64,000 nt of DNA from a bacterium (GCA_021373025.1 JAJFTL010000022.1:186001-250000); one strand, 5' to 3'; positions 16,384 through 24,883 are shown, counted from the stretch's first letter. Translations and numbers: made by a program. The notes: generated by a model not told the origin, from the sequence alone.

Positions 16384-16460
16384 ACTCTATCTGAAAGAAA
16401 CCGTTCATCGGGCGTCTTGCCGGCGAACGGTCCCACCATCAAGCAAACATATCGCACTGC

Positions 16461-16535
16461 TGGTGGGCGAAACAGGGTTCGAACCTGTGACTTCTTGCTT
16501 GTAAGGCAAGCGTTCTACCGCTGAACTATCCGCCC
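16461..16535 (-). tRNA. tRNA-Val(UAC)
   Basis: A 75-base cloverleaf on the minus strand: acceptor GGGCGGA/TTCGCCC, anticodon stem CTTGC/GCAAG with loop CTTACAA (anticodon TAC), T-loop GGTTCGAACC, discriminator A and encoded CCA. Confidence 0.96.
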
Positions 16536-16557
16536 TTGAATCATGGCACTTCTGGAA

Positions 16558-16642
16558 TGGTGCCGAGGGTGGGAATTGAACCCACACGGATTGCTCCATG
16601 CGCCCCTTAAACGCACGCGTCTGCCAATTCCGCCACCCCGGC
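16558..16642 (-). tRNA. tRNA-Leu(UAA)
   Basis: An 85-base class II tRNA on the minus strand, with acceptor GCCGGGG/CCTCGGC, anticodon loop TTTAAGG (anticodon TAA), a long variable arm, T-loop GGTTCAATTCC, discriminator A and encoded CCA. It is 18 bases after secG, so the three tRNAs may be read through from the secG promoter. Confidence 0.95.
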
Positions 16643-16660
16643 ACAAGGCTTGAAGCTTCC

Positions 16661-16882
16661 CTAGAACTTGAAGACTACCAGCACCAGGGACAACACCACA
16701 AATGCAACGGATAGAACAATAGCAAGCCGGTCAAGAAGAACGTCTTTCGTCTTCCGTGCATGAAAGACCGTAGCGCTCCCTGAGATAGCGCCCAAGCCAC
16801 TGCCCTTGGGCTCCATGAACAGAATCGCAAGGATAACTCCGACCGCAACCAAAGCCATAACTATTTCCAAAGCGGTTTTCAA
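16661..16882 (-). CDS. secG: Preprotein translocase subunit SecG
   Basis: A 73-residue membrane protein with two hydrophobic helices (about residues 6-23 and 52-71) flanking the polar loop EPKGSGLGAISGSATVF, the recognised SecG loop. It is the small accessory subunit of the SecYEG channel. The start is TTG, six bases after GGAGG on the minus strand. It has its own promoter and is followed by three tRNA genes, an arrangement that often follows secG in anaerobic Firmicutes-like genomes. Confidence 0.93.
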   Translation of the reverse strand: MKTALEIVMALVAVGVILAILFMEPKGSGLGAISGSATVFHARKTKDVLLDRLAIVLSVAFVVLSLVLVVFKF

Positions 16883-16906
16883 CGTAAACCTCCGGTAACA
16901 CTTGCC

Positions 16907-16934
16907 ATTATACTGAAAGCCACTGTCATTTCAA
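16907..16934 (-). promoter_or_regulatory. Predicted promoter of secG-tRNA unit
   Basis: On the minus strand TTGAAA (16934-16929), 16-base spacer, TATAAT (16912-16907), 24 bases before the secG TTG start. Confidence 0.75.
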
Positions 16935-17506
16935 GTGGCGAGTCACATCACGTTCCAACATTGCGACATCCCTCCGCCCTCTCATGAACAAATCATCGCG
17001 CAACAAGAGGAGCTCGCCATGCTGCGACATCCTTGTCTGGACGAAGCAGAAAGGGGTCATGCTGCACGAGTTCTGTGCCGCCACGGGGTACAGTCGCCTA
17101 TCCCTTGCACAAAACAGAAACATAGTGGAGGAAGCACCCCTCGTATCGAGAGAACACCTCGGGAACGACGTCATCCCCGAATGCTCCTGTCGGGGATCCA
17201 CGAACACGGAACCAAACAGGATGGATTCCCGCCTGATGCATCAACTGGGGGACATCGATCCTCTTGCCTTGCAGCGAAACATTGGCATCCTGGAGGCACG
17301 GCTCCTCCGGAGGAGCAACCACGACATCTTCCTCAGAGCCGTGACACACAAGACTATTTCGCTATGATTCTTGACGATGCAATGACTGACACGTTCACGA
17401 TGATTTGTAGATGATGCAATACTATATTCAATGTCCACAAGCCCAACAATGTATGTCGTTCGTCTTGCTTTTGTCTACGAACATCTGTCTCTTATGAAAT
17501 GAAAGA
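16935..17506. other. Gene-poor stretch between secG and the Lys-rich small gene
   Basis: About 570 bases without a gene I can support. Several overlapping open frames exist on both strands (the longest 159 codons, plus strand from 16935), but none shows a ribosome site together with a recognisable domain, and they exclude one another. The stretch holds one copy of a 15-base repeat (17393-17407) that recurs at 18086. It may contain remains of a decayed gene. Confidence 0.5.
17393..17407. repeat. 15-base repeat GTTCACGATGATTTG, copy 1
   Basis: Identical to 18086-18100 in the same orientation, 693 bases apart, on either side of the Lys-rich small gene. Confidence 0.7.
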
Positions 17507-17534
17507 GGAGGACGGTGTAAAAACGCCGTTCTCC
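17507..17534. terminator. Bidirectional-looking hairpin downstream of the Lys-rich small gene
   Basis: GGAGGACGGTG (17507-17517) pairs with CGCCGTTCTCC (17524-17534) over 11 positions including two G-T pairs, with a six-base A-rich loop. On the plus strand TTTT follows; on the minus strand, the likely direction of use, a T/C-rich run follows. Confidence 0.55.
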
Positions 17535-17572
17535 TTTTAGTCTCCTACATTGCGTCCCTGCAAAACTCTTCT

Positions 17573-17728
17573 TTACAACTCTTTTCCAACTCTCTTGACT
17601 TCTTTCCCCGCCTTCTTAACTTCCTTCTTGATTTCTCTTCCTGCTTTCTTTAACTCTTCTCCGACTTCCTTCGACTCCTTTTTCACGGTCTTCGCAACTT
17701 TAGCTCTTGTTTCTTTGCCTGTTGCCAT
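17573..17728 (-). CDS. Small Lys/Glu-rich amphipathic helical protein, function unknown
   Basis: A 51-residue protein starting at ATG 17728 behind a strong ribosome site (AAGGAGGTGAGAG) and a promoter-like TTGCAT-17-TATTGT. It is almost entirely charged: repeats of the type EVKKAGKEVKRVGKEL and EELKKAGREIKK give heptad-like Ala/Val positions every seven residues, consistent with one long amphipathic helix. No cysteine, no membrane helix. It resembles in composition stress-associated LEA-like or histone-H1-like basic helices, but I recognise no family. A longer frame upstream (to 17779) lacks a ribosome site. Confidence 0.7.
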   Translation of the reverse strand: MATGKETRAKVAKTVKKESKEVGEELKKAGREIKKEVKKAGKEVKRVGKEL

Positions 17729-17750
17729 GGTATCTCTCACCTCCTCCTTA

Positions 17751-17779
17751 ACAATACTAGTAAACAGCAAAAAATGCAA
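17751..17779 (-). promoter_or_regulatory. Predicted promoter of the Lys-rich small gene
   Basis: On the minus strand TTGCAT (17779-17774), 17-base spacer, TATTGT (17756-17751), 22 bases before the ATG. Confidence 0.5.
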
Positions 17780-18048
17780 ATCAGTTACCGCAGCCTTTGC
17801 CAGCTTCTGATCTCAGAATATTGACTTTTGAGGGCAAGAAAGGAGTGCATAGACATTCCCCGATTTTCCGGATGTATCTCAAGAAAAGCAGGCTATTTGT
17901 CCCTGAATGAAGTTCAACTCACTTCGTGCACCATCCAGACAGGTACCCTTGCGTGTTCCACGGTCGACGAAGAGTGGCACAGGCACCCCGGGCACGATGT
18001 ACTGACCTGAACTGGGAAAATGCAGCCCAGCGAGTTGTGTCGCATTCC
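17780..18048. other. Non-coding stretch upstream of the Lys-rich gene, downstream of pgk
   Basis: No supported gene. Short open frames on either strand (60-64 codons) have no ribosome site or domain. With the repeats at 18049-18100 it makes up the interval between the small gene and pgk. Confidence 0.5.
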
Positions 18049-18100
18049 ATCATCGTGAACTCGCTCTGCGCCATCATGAACCAATGTTCACGATGATTTG
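18049..18100. repeat. Inverted repeat ATCATCGTGAAC / GTTCACGATGAT downstream of pgk
   Basis: The 12-base arms at 18049-18060 and 18086-18097 are perfect complements separated by 25 bases; a second small palindrome TGAAC-CAAT-GTTCA sits inside. The right arm extends to the 15-base repeat also found at 17393. It lies 18 bases past the pgk stop. It could be an mRNA-stabilising or terminating hairpin, or a protein-binding site; no T-run follows. Confidence 0.65.
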
Positions 18101-18118
18101 AGTACGGTGGCAACAGTG

Positions 18119-19312
18119 CTAGTCAACGGTATCGATCGCCTCAATGCCAGGAAGCTGCTTTCCCTCGAGGTATTCCAGGAATGCTCCTCCGCCAGTGGAA
18201 ACGTGCTTGAACTGACCCTGAAGGTTCAGTGCATCGATGACCGAGGCCGTCTCACCTCCGCCAGCCACAGTTAGTGCGGCAGAATTGGCTGCAATGAGCC
18301 GTGCAAGAGCCTTGGTTCCCTCCGCGAATTCTGGGATCTCAATGACTCCCATTGGCCCATTCCAGACGATGGTGTTAGCTCTTTTGACCTCTGCACCAAA
18401 AGCCTCAATGGTCTTGGGGCCGATATCCACCCCAATCTGATCGCCTGGAATCTCCTCAATATCGACGGTCGTGTAGGCGTTGCCCGCCTTGATCTCGGTG
18501 GTAACGACGACGTCTACAGGAAGAAGCACGCGAATCCCCTTGGTTTTTGCATCCTGCATGATTTCTTCAGCAACTTTGAGGTAGTCCTCTTCAACAAGTG
18601 AGAAACCGATTGCATAGCCCATGGCTTTCAAAAAAGTAAATGCCATGCCGCCGCCGATAAGGATGCTGTCAGTTTTGCTCATAAGGTTCTTGATGAGCCC
18701 AATCTTATCGGATACTTTGGCTCCGCCAAGGATGGCGATAAATGGCTTCTTGGCTGACAAGGTAACGGTCTCAAGCACATTGATCTCCTTCTCCAGCAGG
18801 AAGCCAGCGGCTGATGGCAGAAACTGGGGAACACCAGCAACAGAAGTATCAGGCCGGTGAGCAGTGGCAAATGCATCGTCCACATAAACGTCTGCCAGCG
18901 CAGCCAGCTGCTTTGCCAGCTGGTCCGACTCGTCGTTCTTTTCCTCTTTGAGAAACCGCACGTTCTCAAGCATGATGATGTCGCCTGGCTTTGCTTCAGC
19001 AACGCACTTTGTCACATCAGGACCAACCACTGAATTGAGCTTGGTGACAGGTTTTCCAAGGAGGGCAGCGAGCCGCTGCGCTACCTTGTCCAGACGCAGG
19101 GATTCAACGACCTTGCCGTCTGGACGACCCAAATGAGTCACAATGATCACGATGGCATGTTGTTCGAGCAGGTATCGGATTGTTGGCAGTGTTTCAAGGA
19201 TGCGCTTGTCGTCAGTAATTGCCCCATCTTTGGAAACCGGAACATTGTAGTCTACTCTGAGAAGTACCCTCTTGTTGCGGACGTCAAGATCCCTGAGACT
19301 TCGCTTCGCCAT
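18119..19312 (-). CDS. pgk: Phosphoglycerate kinase
   Basis: A 397-residue glycolytic enzyme that makes ATP from 1,3-bisphosphoglycerate. The N-terminal domain has RVDYNVPV (about 20-27), the substrate-binding HLGRPDG (about 60-66) and the arginine-rich basic patch; the C-terminal nucleotide domain has [10 protein letters not shown] near 194-203 and the closing [12 protein letters not shown] with [13 protein letters not shown]. Length is normal. It follows gap by ten bases with a GGAGGC ribosome site, so both are in one operon driven from upstream of gap. Confidence 0.98.
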   Translation of the reverse strand: MAKRSLRDLDVRNKRVLLRVDYNVPVSKDGAITDDKRILETLPTIRYLLEQHAIVIIVTHLGRPDGKVVESLRLDKVAQRLAALLGKPVTKLNSVVGPDVTKCVAEAKPGDIIMLENVRFLKEEKNDESDQLAKQLAALADVYVDDAFATAHRPDTSVAGVPQFLPSAAGFLLEKEINVLETVTLSAKKPFIAILGGAKVSDKIGLIKNLMSKTDSILIGGGMAFTFLKAMGYAIGFSLVEEDYLKVAEEIMQDAKTKGIRVLLPVDVVVTTEIKAGNAYTTVDIEEIPGDQIGVDIGPKTIEAFGAEVKRANTIVWNGPMGVIEIPEFAEGTKALARLIAANSAALTVAGGGETASVIDALNLQGQFKHVSTGGGAFLEYLEGKQLPGIEAIDTVD

Positions 19313-19322
19313 GCATTGCCTC

Positions 19323-20330
19323 CTAATAGGATGCCTTCTGAGCGATTAGCTTTATCAAATCTGCAACTCGTGCACTGTAGCCCCATTCGTTGTCGTACCA
19401 ACTGAGAACCTGCACAAGGGTTCCATTGGCCATTGTGGACAGGCCGTCGACAACACCTGAATAGAATGTTCCACGGTAATCTGAAGAGACAAGGGGCAGT
19501 TCATTGTATCCGAGATAGCCCTTCATCGTGGTTTCAGAGGCTAGCTTGAATGCCGCGTTGAGTTCGTCCCTTGTGGTGGGCTTGCTCAGCACTGCATCGA
19601 ATACGGTAATGGAGACAGTAGGCGTTGGGACCCGGAGTGAAATACCGTCCAACTTGCCTTTCAGGTCAGGGATGACAAGGGCGACCGCCTTGCTCGCACC
19701 TGTTGTCGTTGGAATGATGTTCGTGGCGGCATTGCGAGCTCTGCGGAGATCCTTGTGTGGAGCATCGAGAATGCGCTGATCCTGTGTATAGCTGTGTACC
19801 GTGGTCATATAGCCCTTCTCAACCCCCCAGGTATCATGCAATACCTTCACGACAGGAGCCAGAGAGTTCGTCGTGCAGGATGCATTGGAGATGATGGTGT
19901 GCTTGGAAGTGTCTAGAAGGCCATCATTGACGCCGAGGACAATCGTGATGTCCTCACCCTTTGCAGGGGCCGTGATAACAACTTTCTTTGCTCCTGCAGA
20001 GATATGTGCCCGAGCCTTGTCGGCATCGGTAAACAGGCCTGTGGATTCGACAACGACGTCGATGCCTAGTTTCGCCCAAGGGAGAGCTGACGGATCTTTT
20101 TCACGGAAGATTTTGATTTCATGGCCATCAATGACGATAGCATCTTCTGTCTCCTTGATGTCGACATTCCATGTACCGTAGTTGGAGTCGTACTTAACAA
20201 GGTGTGCCAGTGTGTGCACGTCCGTGATGTCGTTGGCAGCGACCACTTCAATCTCCGGGTACCGTGTGATGAGATGTTTGAGTACCTGACGGCCAACTCT
20301 GCCAAGGCCGTTGATTGCAACCTTTGCCAT
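19323..20330 (-). CDS. gap: Glyceraldehyde-3-phosphate dehydrogenase, type I
   Basis: Oxidises glyceraldehyde-3-phosphate to 1,3-bisphosphoglycerate with NAD(P). The 335-residue protein has the Rossmann start [10 protein letters not shown] (residues 5-14), the active-site SNASCTTN with Cys152, and the C-terminal [13 protein letters not shown]. The residue after the first strand (VVAANDITD) fits the NAD-preferring class, though this is an inference. A strong ribosome site CTAGGAGGCAATT precedes ATG. It leads a gap-pgk operon; the conserved Firmicute repressor gene cggR is not next to it. Confidence 0.98.
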   Translation of the reverse strand: MAKVAINGLGRVGRQVLKHLITRYPEIEVVAANDITDVHTLAHLVKYDSNYGTWNVDIKETEDAIVIDGHEIKIFREKDPSALPWAKLGIDVVVESTGLFTDADKARAHISAGAKKVVITAPAKGEDITIVLGVNDGLLDTSKHTIISNASCTTNSLAPVVKVLHDTWGVEKGYMTTVHSYTQDQRILDAPHKDLRRARNAATNIIPTTTGASKAVALVIPDLKGKLDGISLRVPTPTVSITVFDAVLSKPTTRDELNAAFKLASETTMKGYLGYNELPLVSSDYRGTFYSGVVDGLSTMANGTLVQVLSWYDNEWGYSARVADLIKLIAQKASY

Positions 20331-20383
20331 AATTGCCTCCTAGGAAAATGTGTGCTGGTCCCGCTTTGTCAGCACGTACTCAC

Positions 20384-20404
20384 ATCATATACAATTGTCG
20401 ACAA
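20384..20404 (-). promoter_or_regulatory. gap-pgk promoter region with a 10-base palindrome
   Basis: On the minus strand a -10 element TATGAT lies at 20389-20384, and a perfect palindrome TTGTCGACAA at 20404-20395 falls in the spacer. No strong -35 is visible, which suggests an activator or repressor site. Confidence 0.45.
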
Positions 20405-20418
20405 AAGAAAACAGAACA

Positions 20419-21681
20419 TTATTGATTGTCCCTGAAGTATCGGGACGGGATTCCAAGCATGAGCCGGTACTTGGCGACGGTTCTCCGGCTGATATGAATG
20501 CCCTGTGTTTCGAGGATCACGGCGATCTGTCGGTCGCTCAGTGCTCTTGAATGCAAGGTAGAGGTTAGCAGGCGCGTCAGAGCATCTTTAGCGGGAGCTG
20601 AACTCGTTTCCCATCGGTCCAGTACCATGGCTCGCAGTCTGAAGGTTCCCCGCGGCGTCTGTACGTACTTTCGCTGTAGGGCCCGGACCATAGCTGTTCG
20701 TGACAGATTCGTGGCTTCCATCAGCTGTACCACGGGGACGCGTGATGGATGGTCTGCATGTCCGGACAGGTATGCTCCTATGGACGCTATTAACGCTTCT
20801 CCAATTCTCCGAAGCACCAACGTTCGCTCTGCTATAGCATCGTTGATCCATTTAACTCGCGTGAGTTCCAATGATACTCGCTTTCTTGCCTCCGGGTCCT
20901 CACGGGCGGAAGATATCGCAATGGGATCAATGAAGAGTCTCCATGGAGCATCGGGCACTATGCACGAAAGGCTGCCAGTCAGCGGATCTTGCTGGATGAT
21001 GATGTCTGGAACGATGGTTCTCGTCTGATCATTCAACAGGCGCTTGAGCGGGGATGGGTCAAGAAGGCTCAGGATACGCTGGAGATTCTCTGGACTGTAG
21101 TCGATGTTGTACTGCTTGAGGCAGGCTCGTATGACGCCTGGGGCCATAGCACGCTCACGTGTGCGCAGGAAGCGGGTGCAGGCGGCTATGGGAAGGTCTG
21201 GTATGACGCGAGCTATCTGAAGGGCGAATGCATTGGCGACACCAGTAGCTCCCAGTCCCGCAGGCTCAGCAGACCGGATTGCTTCTAGAGATTGTCGGAT
21301 CTGCGCTGCTGTGAAGCCGGTGGACTGCGCATAGGCAGCGACCTCCTTCCTGAAAAAGCCGTTTGCGTCGAGATCCGATACGACAAACCGTACGCAGTCA
21401 ATGAGCGAGTCATCGATCAAACCGTTATCCAGGAGCTGCTCGACAATGATATCAGCAGGATCAGAGACTTCGGGGGCTGCGACGGCATCGAAGTCCCCGT
21501 TCCAGGACTCGCCGGACGCATTTGAGACGGCGTGCTTCTCTGCGAACATGCTGTCGGCTGCAAAGCGGTCCATGAGCGTACCAAAATCGGTGATCGGCTG
21601 CTCAAGGACGAGCGCGCGCGTGGCCAACCAGGATTTCTGACGGAGACTGAGCTGTTGCCGTTGTTTCTGACTACCTTGCAT
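20419..21681 (-). CDS. rpoN: RNA polymerase sigma-54 factor RpoN (divergent N terminus)
   Basis: A 420-residue alternative sigma factor needing ATP-dependent activators. The C-terminal DNA-binding region is clear: a helix-turn-helix near VVQLMEATNLSRTAMVRALQ and the RpoN box ISRRTVAKYR at about 397-406, then GIPSR. The core-binding region (LLDPSPLKRLL, VPDIIIQQ) is also present. The N-terminal Gln/Leu-rich region I, which normally reads like LTPQLxQALxLLQ, is atypical (QKQRQQLSLRQKSWLATRALVL). ATG 21681 was chosen; it overlaps the whiA end by 11 bases. No bEBP activator gene is nearby. Confidence 0.9.
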   Translation of the reverse strand: MQGSQKQRQQLSLRQKSWLATRALVLEQPITDFGTLMDRFAADSMFAEKHAVSNASGESWNGDFDAVAAPEVSDPADIIVEQLLDNGLIDDSLIDCVRFVVSDLDANGFFRKEVAAYAQSTGFTAAQIRQSLEAIRSAEPAGLGATGVANAFALQIARVIPDLPIAACTRFLRTRERAMAPGVIRACLKQYNIDYSPENLQRILSLLDPSPLKRLLNDQTRTIVPDIIIQQDPLTGSLSCIVPDAPWRLFIDPIAISSAREDPEARKRVSLELTRVKWINDAIAERTLVLRRIGEALIASIGAYLSGHADHPSRVPVVQLMEATNLSRTAMVRALQRKYVQTPRGTFRLRAMVLDRWETSSAPAKDALTRLLTSTLHSRALSDRQIAVILETQGIHISRRTVAKYRLMLGIPSRYFRDNQ

Positions 21682-22537
21682 TACGCAGCACCTTGTTGAT
21701 GTGATATTGGATGGTGCTCTTTGAGAGGTGCCCTGGAATTTTGTTGGCAAGTTGTGACAGGGGAAGGTCAGGATACCTCAATCGAGCCTGAACAACTTCG
21801 AGCGTGCGCGAAGAAAGGCGCGAACGATCAGCGTGGTGAAAAGATACGCGCAACCGTTCAAACGCCTCAATCTCTCGTTCGAGGTTCCCAAGCTCGGCGT
21901 TCACCGATCGGTTAATCTGGCTGTCCATGTCCTTTTCAAGTTGTAGTTCCTCAAGGGACAGCAGCGAGTTTGAGGCTCCCCATGCTCCTAGCAGCGACAT
22001 GATGCCCTCTCTCGATTTGAGGTAAGTAATCTCGGACGTCCTGCGGATCTCCGAGCCATGGCCTATCCGGAGTGTTGTCAGAGATCGTTCGACCAGATGA
22101 CGTCCTACGGGCAGGGAGCAGCTGAACTCCAAGTGAGTTCCATCGACTGCAGCATATCCGGACATGATGAAGAATCCTCTTGTGAATGCGGCTGCAGCAT
22201 GTTTGCTGCGAAGGTGCCGTTCCAGAGTTGTCGGTTCGAGAGGGGGCAGCCCCGAAAACAGCTGTTGTACTTGAGCAGCCGTGAGATCGATGGTGAAATT
22301 GAGCTTATGCCCTATTCTTGAGAGCGTTGCCTGTTCTGGGTTCCAGTTGGCAAGGGCCATAGAGGAAAGAGTCAGGAGATAGCGTATAATCAGCGGACTT
22401 TTGGATGTGAAGGAAATCGAAAGAGCGCCTCCATGCCTCAACACCAGCGAGCTTCCACCATAGAGAGCTCCCAACAGTTCATAGACCGGATAGTCCGAGT
22501 GTAGGCTTGCCAACTCTTGTTTCAGAAAATCCATCAT
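21671..22537 (-). CDS. whiA: DNA-binding regulator WhiA (LAGLIDADG-like plus HTH)
   Basis: A 288-residue protein of the WhiA family: an N-terminal region with the homing-endonuclease-like fold that has lost endonuclease residues (about 1-85 and 90-190, with the GGSSLVLRHGGALSIS strand) and a C-terminal helix-turn-helix (LSQLANKIPGHLSKSTIQYHINKVLR). In Actinobacteria it drives sporulation; in Firmicutes it affects division and metabolism. It is the third gene of the conserved rapZ-yvcK-whiA cluster, ten bases after yvcK. Confidence 0.9.
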   Translation of the reverse strand: MMDFLKQELASLHSDYPVYELLGALYGGSSLVLRHGGALSISFTSKSPLIIRYLLTLSSMALANWNPEQATLSRIGHKLNFTIDLTAAQVQQLFSGLPPLEPTTLERHLRSKHAAAAFTRGFFIMSGYAAVDGTHLEFSCSLPVGRHLVERSLTTLRIGHGSEIRRTSEITYLKSREGIMSLLGAWGASNSLLSLEELQLEKDMDSQINRSVNAELGNLEREIEAFERLRVSFHHADRSRLSSRTLEVVQARLRYPDLPLSQLANKIPGHLSKSTIQYHINKVLRNAR

Positions 22538-22547
22538 GGGATCGCCT

Positions 22548-23858
22548 CTACAGGCCGAGCAACGACTCTAGAACGGTGCGGAGTTTGGTCGGATCATGGC
22601 GGACAAAGCCGTCAGCGGTGGAACAGATATCGGCCTCGACGACCATTGGATGCCGTTTTCTGGGAAGATCGTTTCGCACTTGTTCGACGCCGGCAGCGGC
22701 ATATCGTGCCAGAGTCTCCGATGGAATAGGAGTGTTGCTTAGGAGCACCATATCAATATATGGTCCTCCGAGTACCTCTTCGATCTTATGCAAATGCATT
22801 TGAGCTGTGTAGTGGTCCGTTTCACCCTTCTCTGTCATCGCGTTGATAACGAGGACCTTGGTGGCAGAGGAACGCGCAATAGTGTCGGCAGTGACTTCGA
22901 TGGAAAGAGGCGGAAGAAGACTTGTGAACAGGGATCCAGGCCCAATGACAATGAAATCTGCTTCCGTTAGAGCTTGAAGAGCTGGAACAAATGGCTTCGC
23001 ATGGGGCGGAAGTATCTCGATTGAGTCGATAGTTTTTCCCTGAAGAGGAACTTGAGACTCTCCATCGATCGTTGAACCGTCTGTGAAATGTGCCCGTAGA
23101 GAGATATTATCAAGGGACATCGGCAGGACACGTCCAGGAAGTTGCATAAGTTCGGACAATTCCCCGACCGCATCTCCAAAGTTTCCCTTGATATCGGTCA
23201 GTGCTGCGATCATGAGATTCCCCATGTTGTGGCCACCCAGTCCTTCTATTTCATCAGGAAAACGGTAGCCGAGGAGGCGAGCCTTGCGCGTAGAATCTCC
23301 TGCAGTGGCAATCAGGGCATTTCGAAAATCGCCTGGAGGCAGTATTCCCATTGCGTCGCGCAGCCGGCCTGTGCTCCCTCCGCTGTCTGCCATCGTCACG
23401 ATCGTCGTGAGCTTGACGTTCTCTGTGCGAAGCGACTCGATGACAGGTTTGATGCCGGTCCCGCCTCCCACAACGACGATTCTCGGAAGCGAGTCCGCCT
23501 TACGATAGCGGTAGATGATTCGCCCGATTTCCTCTACCCGAAGACCACCAGTCGTTGCTGTCAGAACCGAGCGGGCAAGAAGCACGAGTCCAAGCACAAG
23601 CAGCAACAAAGAGATTACGAGCAAGACGATGCACAGGATTGCGGAGACGATAGTGACGGCCCCTGGCGGGAGGAAGCGCCCCAGACTCTGTCGAATGAAC
23701 GTGAATGCGCTCTGCAGCCAGGACGGGCCCGGTGCCTGAAACAACCCGAATATGGCCAGAACCAGAAGTACCGTTGCGGCAGCACACAGCAGCAGATACC
23801 GCTTGATGTGCATGCCCGGAACCAACCAATACCAGAAGGTGTGTCTACGCCCTTTCAC
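22548..23858 (-). CDS. yvcK: YvcK/CofD-like gluconeogenesis factor with N-terminal membrane domain
   Basis: A 436-residue protein. The first about 110 residues hold two strong hydrophobic segments (LLLCAAATVLLVLAIFGLF and the VTIVSAILCIVLLVISLLL stretch) absent from the B. subtilis form, suggesting a membrane anchor. From about residue 125 the Rossmann-like CofD/UPF0052 fold starts with VVVGGGTGIKP and continues with TMADSGGSTGRLRDAMGILPPGDFRN and LGGHNMGNL. The family binds UDP-GlcNAc and links carbon state to cell-wall synthesis. It overlaps rapZ by four bases and precedes whiA. Confidence 0.92.
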   Translation of the reverse strand: MKGRRHTFWYWLVPGMHIKRYLLLCAAATVLLVLAIFGLFQAPGPSWLQSAFTFIRQSLGRFLPPGAVTIVSAILCIVLLVISLLLLVLGLVLLARSVLTATTGGLRVEEIGRIIYRYRKADSLPRIVVVGGGTGIKPVIESLRTENVKLTTIVTMADSGGSTGRLRDAMGILPPGDFRNALIATAGDSTRKARLLGYRFPDEIEGLGGHNMGNLMIAALTDIKGNFGDAVGELSELMQLPGRVLPMSLDNISLRAHFTDGSTIDGESQVPLQGKTIDSIEILPPHAKPFVPALQALTEADFIVIGPGSLFTSLLPPLSIEVTADTIARSSATKVLVINAMTEKGETDHYTAQMHLHKIEEVLGGPYIDMVLLSNTPIPSETLARYAAAGVEQVRNDLPRKRHPMVVEADICSTADGFVRHDPTKLRTVLESLLGL

Positions 23859-24724
23859 TTCTGCAGATCCCGGTGAAAAACGTGGACGGATCTTGCCAGC
23901 GGCTTGAGGTGATGATACAGCATATTGGCTATAACAACGGAGCGATGTCTGCCCCCAGTGCAGCCGATGCCGATGGTAACGTAGCTCTTGCCCTCCTCTT
24001 GAAAGTGAGGAAGCAGGAAGTCAATGAAATCCGCGAGGCGAACAAAAAAATCCCGGGCATATGGTTCGTGCAGCACATAGAGGATGACTCCCTTGTCGAA
24101 GCCGGTACGATGTACCAGGTCCCCGACATAGTAGGGATTGGGCAGGAATCGCACATCGAACAGAAGATCAAGATCTATTGGCAGCCCACTCTTGTAGCCG
24201 AATGAGACGATATTGATGGCGAGCGTTTGTGATTCCCGTGAATCGAGAACCGCAGCTCGGACTCTGTCCTTCAACTCTGCCAGGGTGAGGTCCGTAGTGT
24301 CGATGATAGCTGTTGCAAGCTCGCGCACCTCTGCAAGCAGTTCCCTTTCCTTCTTGATACTCTCAAGTACAGTGCTTCCTGGCATTGGATGACGCCTTCG
24401 TGTTTCTGAGAACCTGTTTACCAGGACACGTGACGACGCCTCGAGAAAAATGATGCGCGGGTGAATATCACGTGTTGCCAGATGCTGAAGCATGGAGCGG
24501 AACTGGGTCTTGAATCCTGAGCTGCGCACGTCAAGCGCAACAGCAATCTTCGAGATTCTGCCCTCAGTCTGGGCGGCAAGATCCAGGAATTGATTCATGA
24601 GTGAAATTGGCAGGTTGTCCATCGCGTAGTATCCAAGGTCCTCAAGATACCCCATGGCCTTTGTCTTACCGGCGCCGCTAAGACCGGTCACAATGACGAG
24701 ATCCAGAGTCGAGACTACTCCCAC
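23855..24724 (-). CDS. rapZ: RNase adapter RapZ (nucleotide-binding)
   Basis: A 289-residue P-loop protein. The Walker A motif is GLSGAGKT at about residues 14-21, DNLP follows near 36, and the C-terminal domain carries the conserved GIGCTGGRHRSV signature near 255-266. In Enterobacteria RapZ targets the small RNA GlmZ and controls amino-sugar synthesis; in Firmicutes (YvcJ) it is tied to competence and YvcK. The gene heads the rapZ-yvcK-whiA-rpoN run and starts 58 bases past tRNA-Ser. Confidence 0.95.
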   Translation of the reverse strand: MGVVSTLDLVIVTGLSGAGKTKAMGYLEDLGYYAMDNLPISLMNQFLDLAAQTEGRISKIAVALDVRSSGFKTQFRSMLQHLATRDIHPRIIFLEASSRVLVNRFSETRRRHPMPGSTVLESIKKERELLAEVRELATAIIDTTDLTLAELKDRVRAAVLDSRESQTLAINIVSFGYKSGLPIDLDLLFDVRFLPNPYYVGDLVHRTGFDKGVILYVLHEPYARDFFVRLADFIDFLLPHFQEEGKSYVTIGIGCTGGRHRSVVIANMLYHHLKPLARSVHVFHRDLQK

Positions 24725-24782
24725 GCATGCCTCCTGCTTGTCGTGTCAGATGTGCCAACAAAGCACTTCTGGGTGAGCATTG

Positions 24783-24870
24783 TGGCGGAGGGGAGAGGGT
24801 TTGAACCTCCGAAGGCGTTAACCTTGCCGCATTTCAAGTGCGGTGCCATCAACCACTCGGCCACCCCTCC
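24783..24870 (-). tRNA. tRNA-Ser(UGA)
   Basis: An 88-base class II tRNA on the minus strand: acceptor GGAGGGG/CCCCTCC, D-loop, anticodon stem CCGCA/TGCGG with loop CTTGAAA (anticodon TGA), long variable arm, T-loop GGTTCAAACCC, discriminator G as expected for Ser, and encoded CCA. Confidence 0.96.
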
Positions 24871-24883
24871 ACGGTTTAAAACA

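Noticed and set aside
16935-17414. 159-codon plus-strand frame in the gene-poor tract
   Set aside because: No ribosome site or domain, and it overlaps other equally poor frames; kept only as an uncertain region.
23142-23876. 244-codon plus-strand frame antisense to yvcK
   Set aside because: Composition is His/Gln/Asp-rich without any domain; yvcK is certain.
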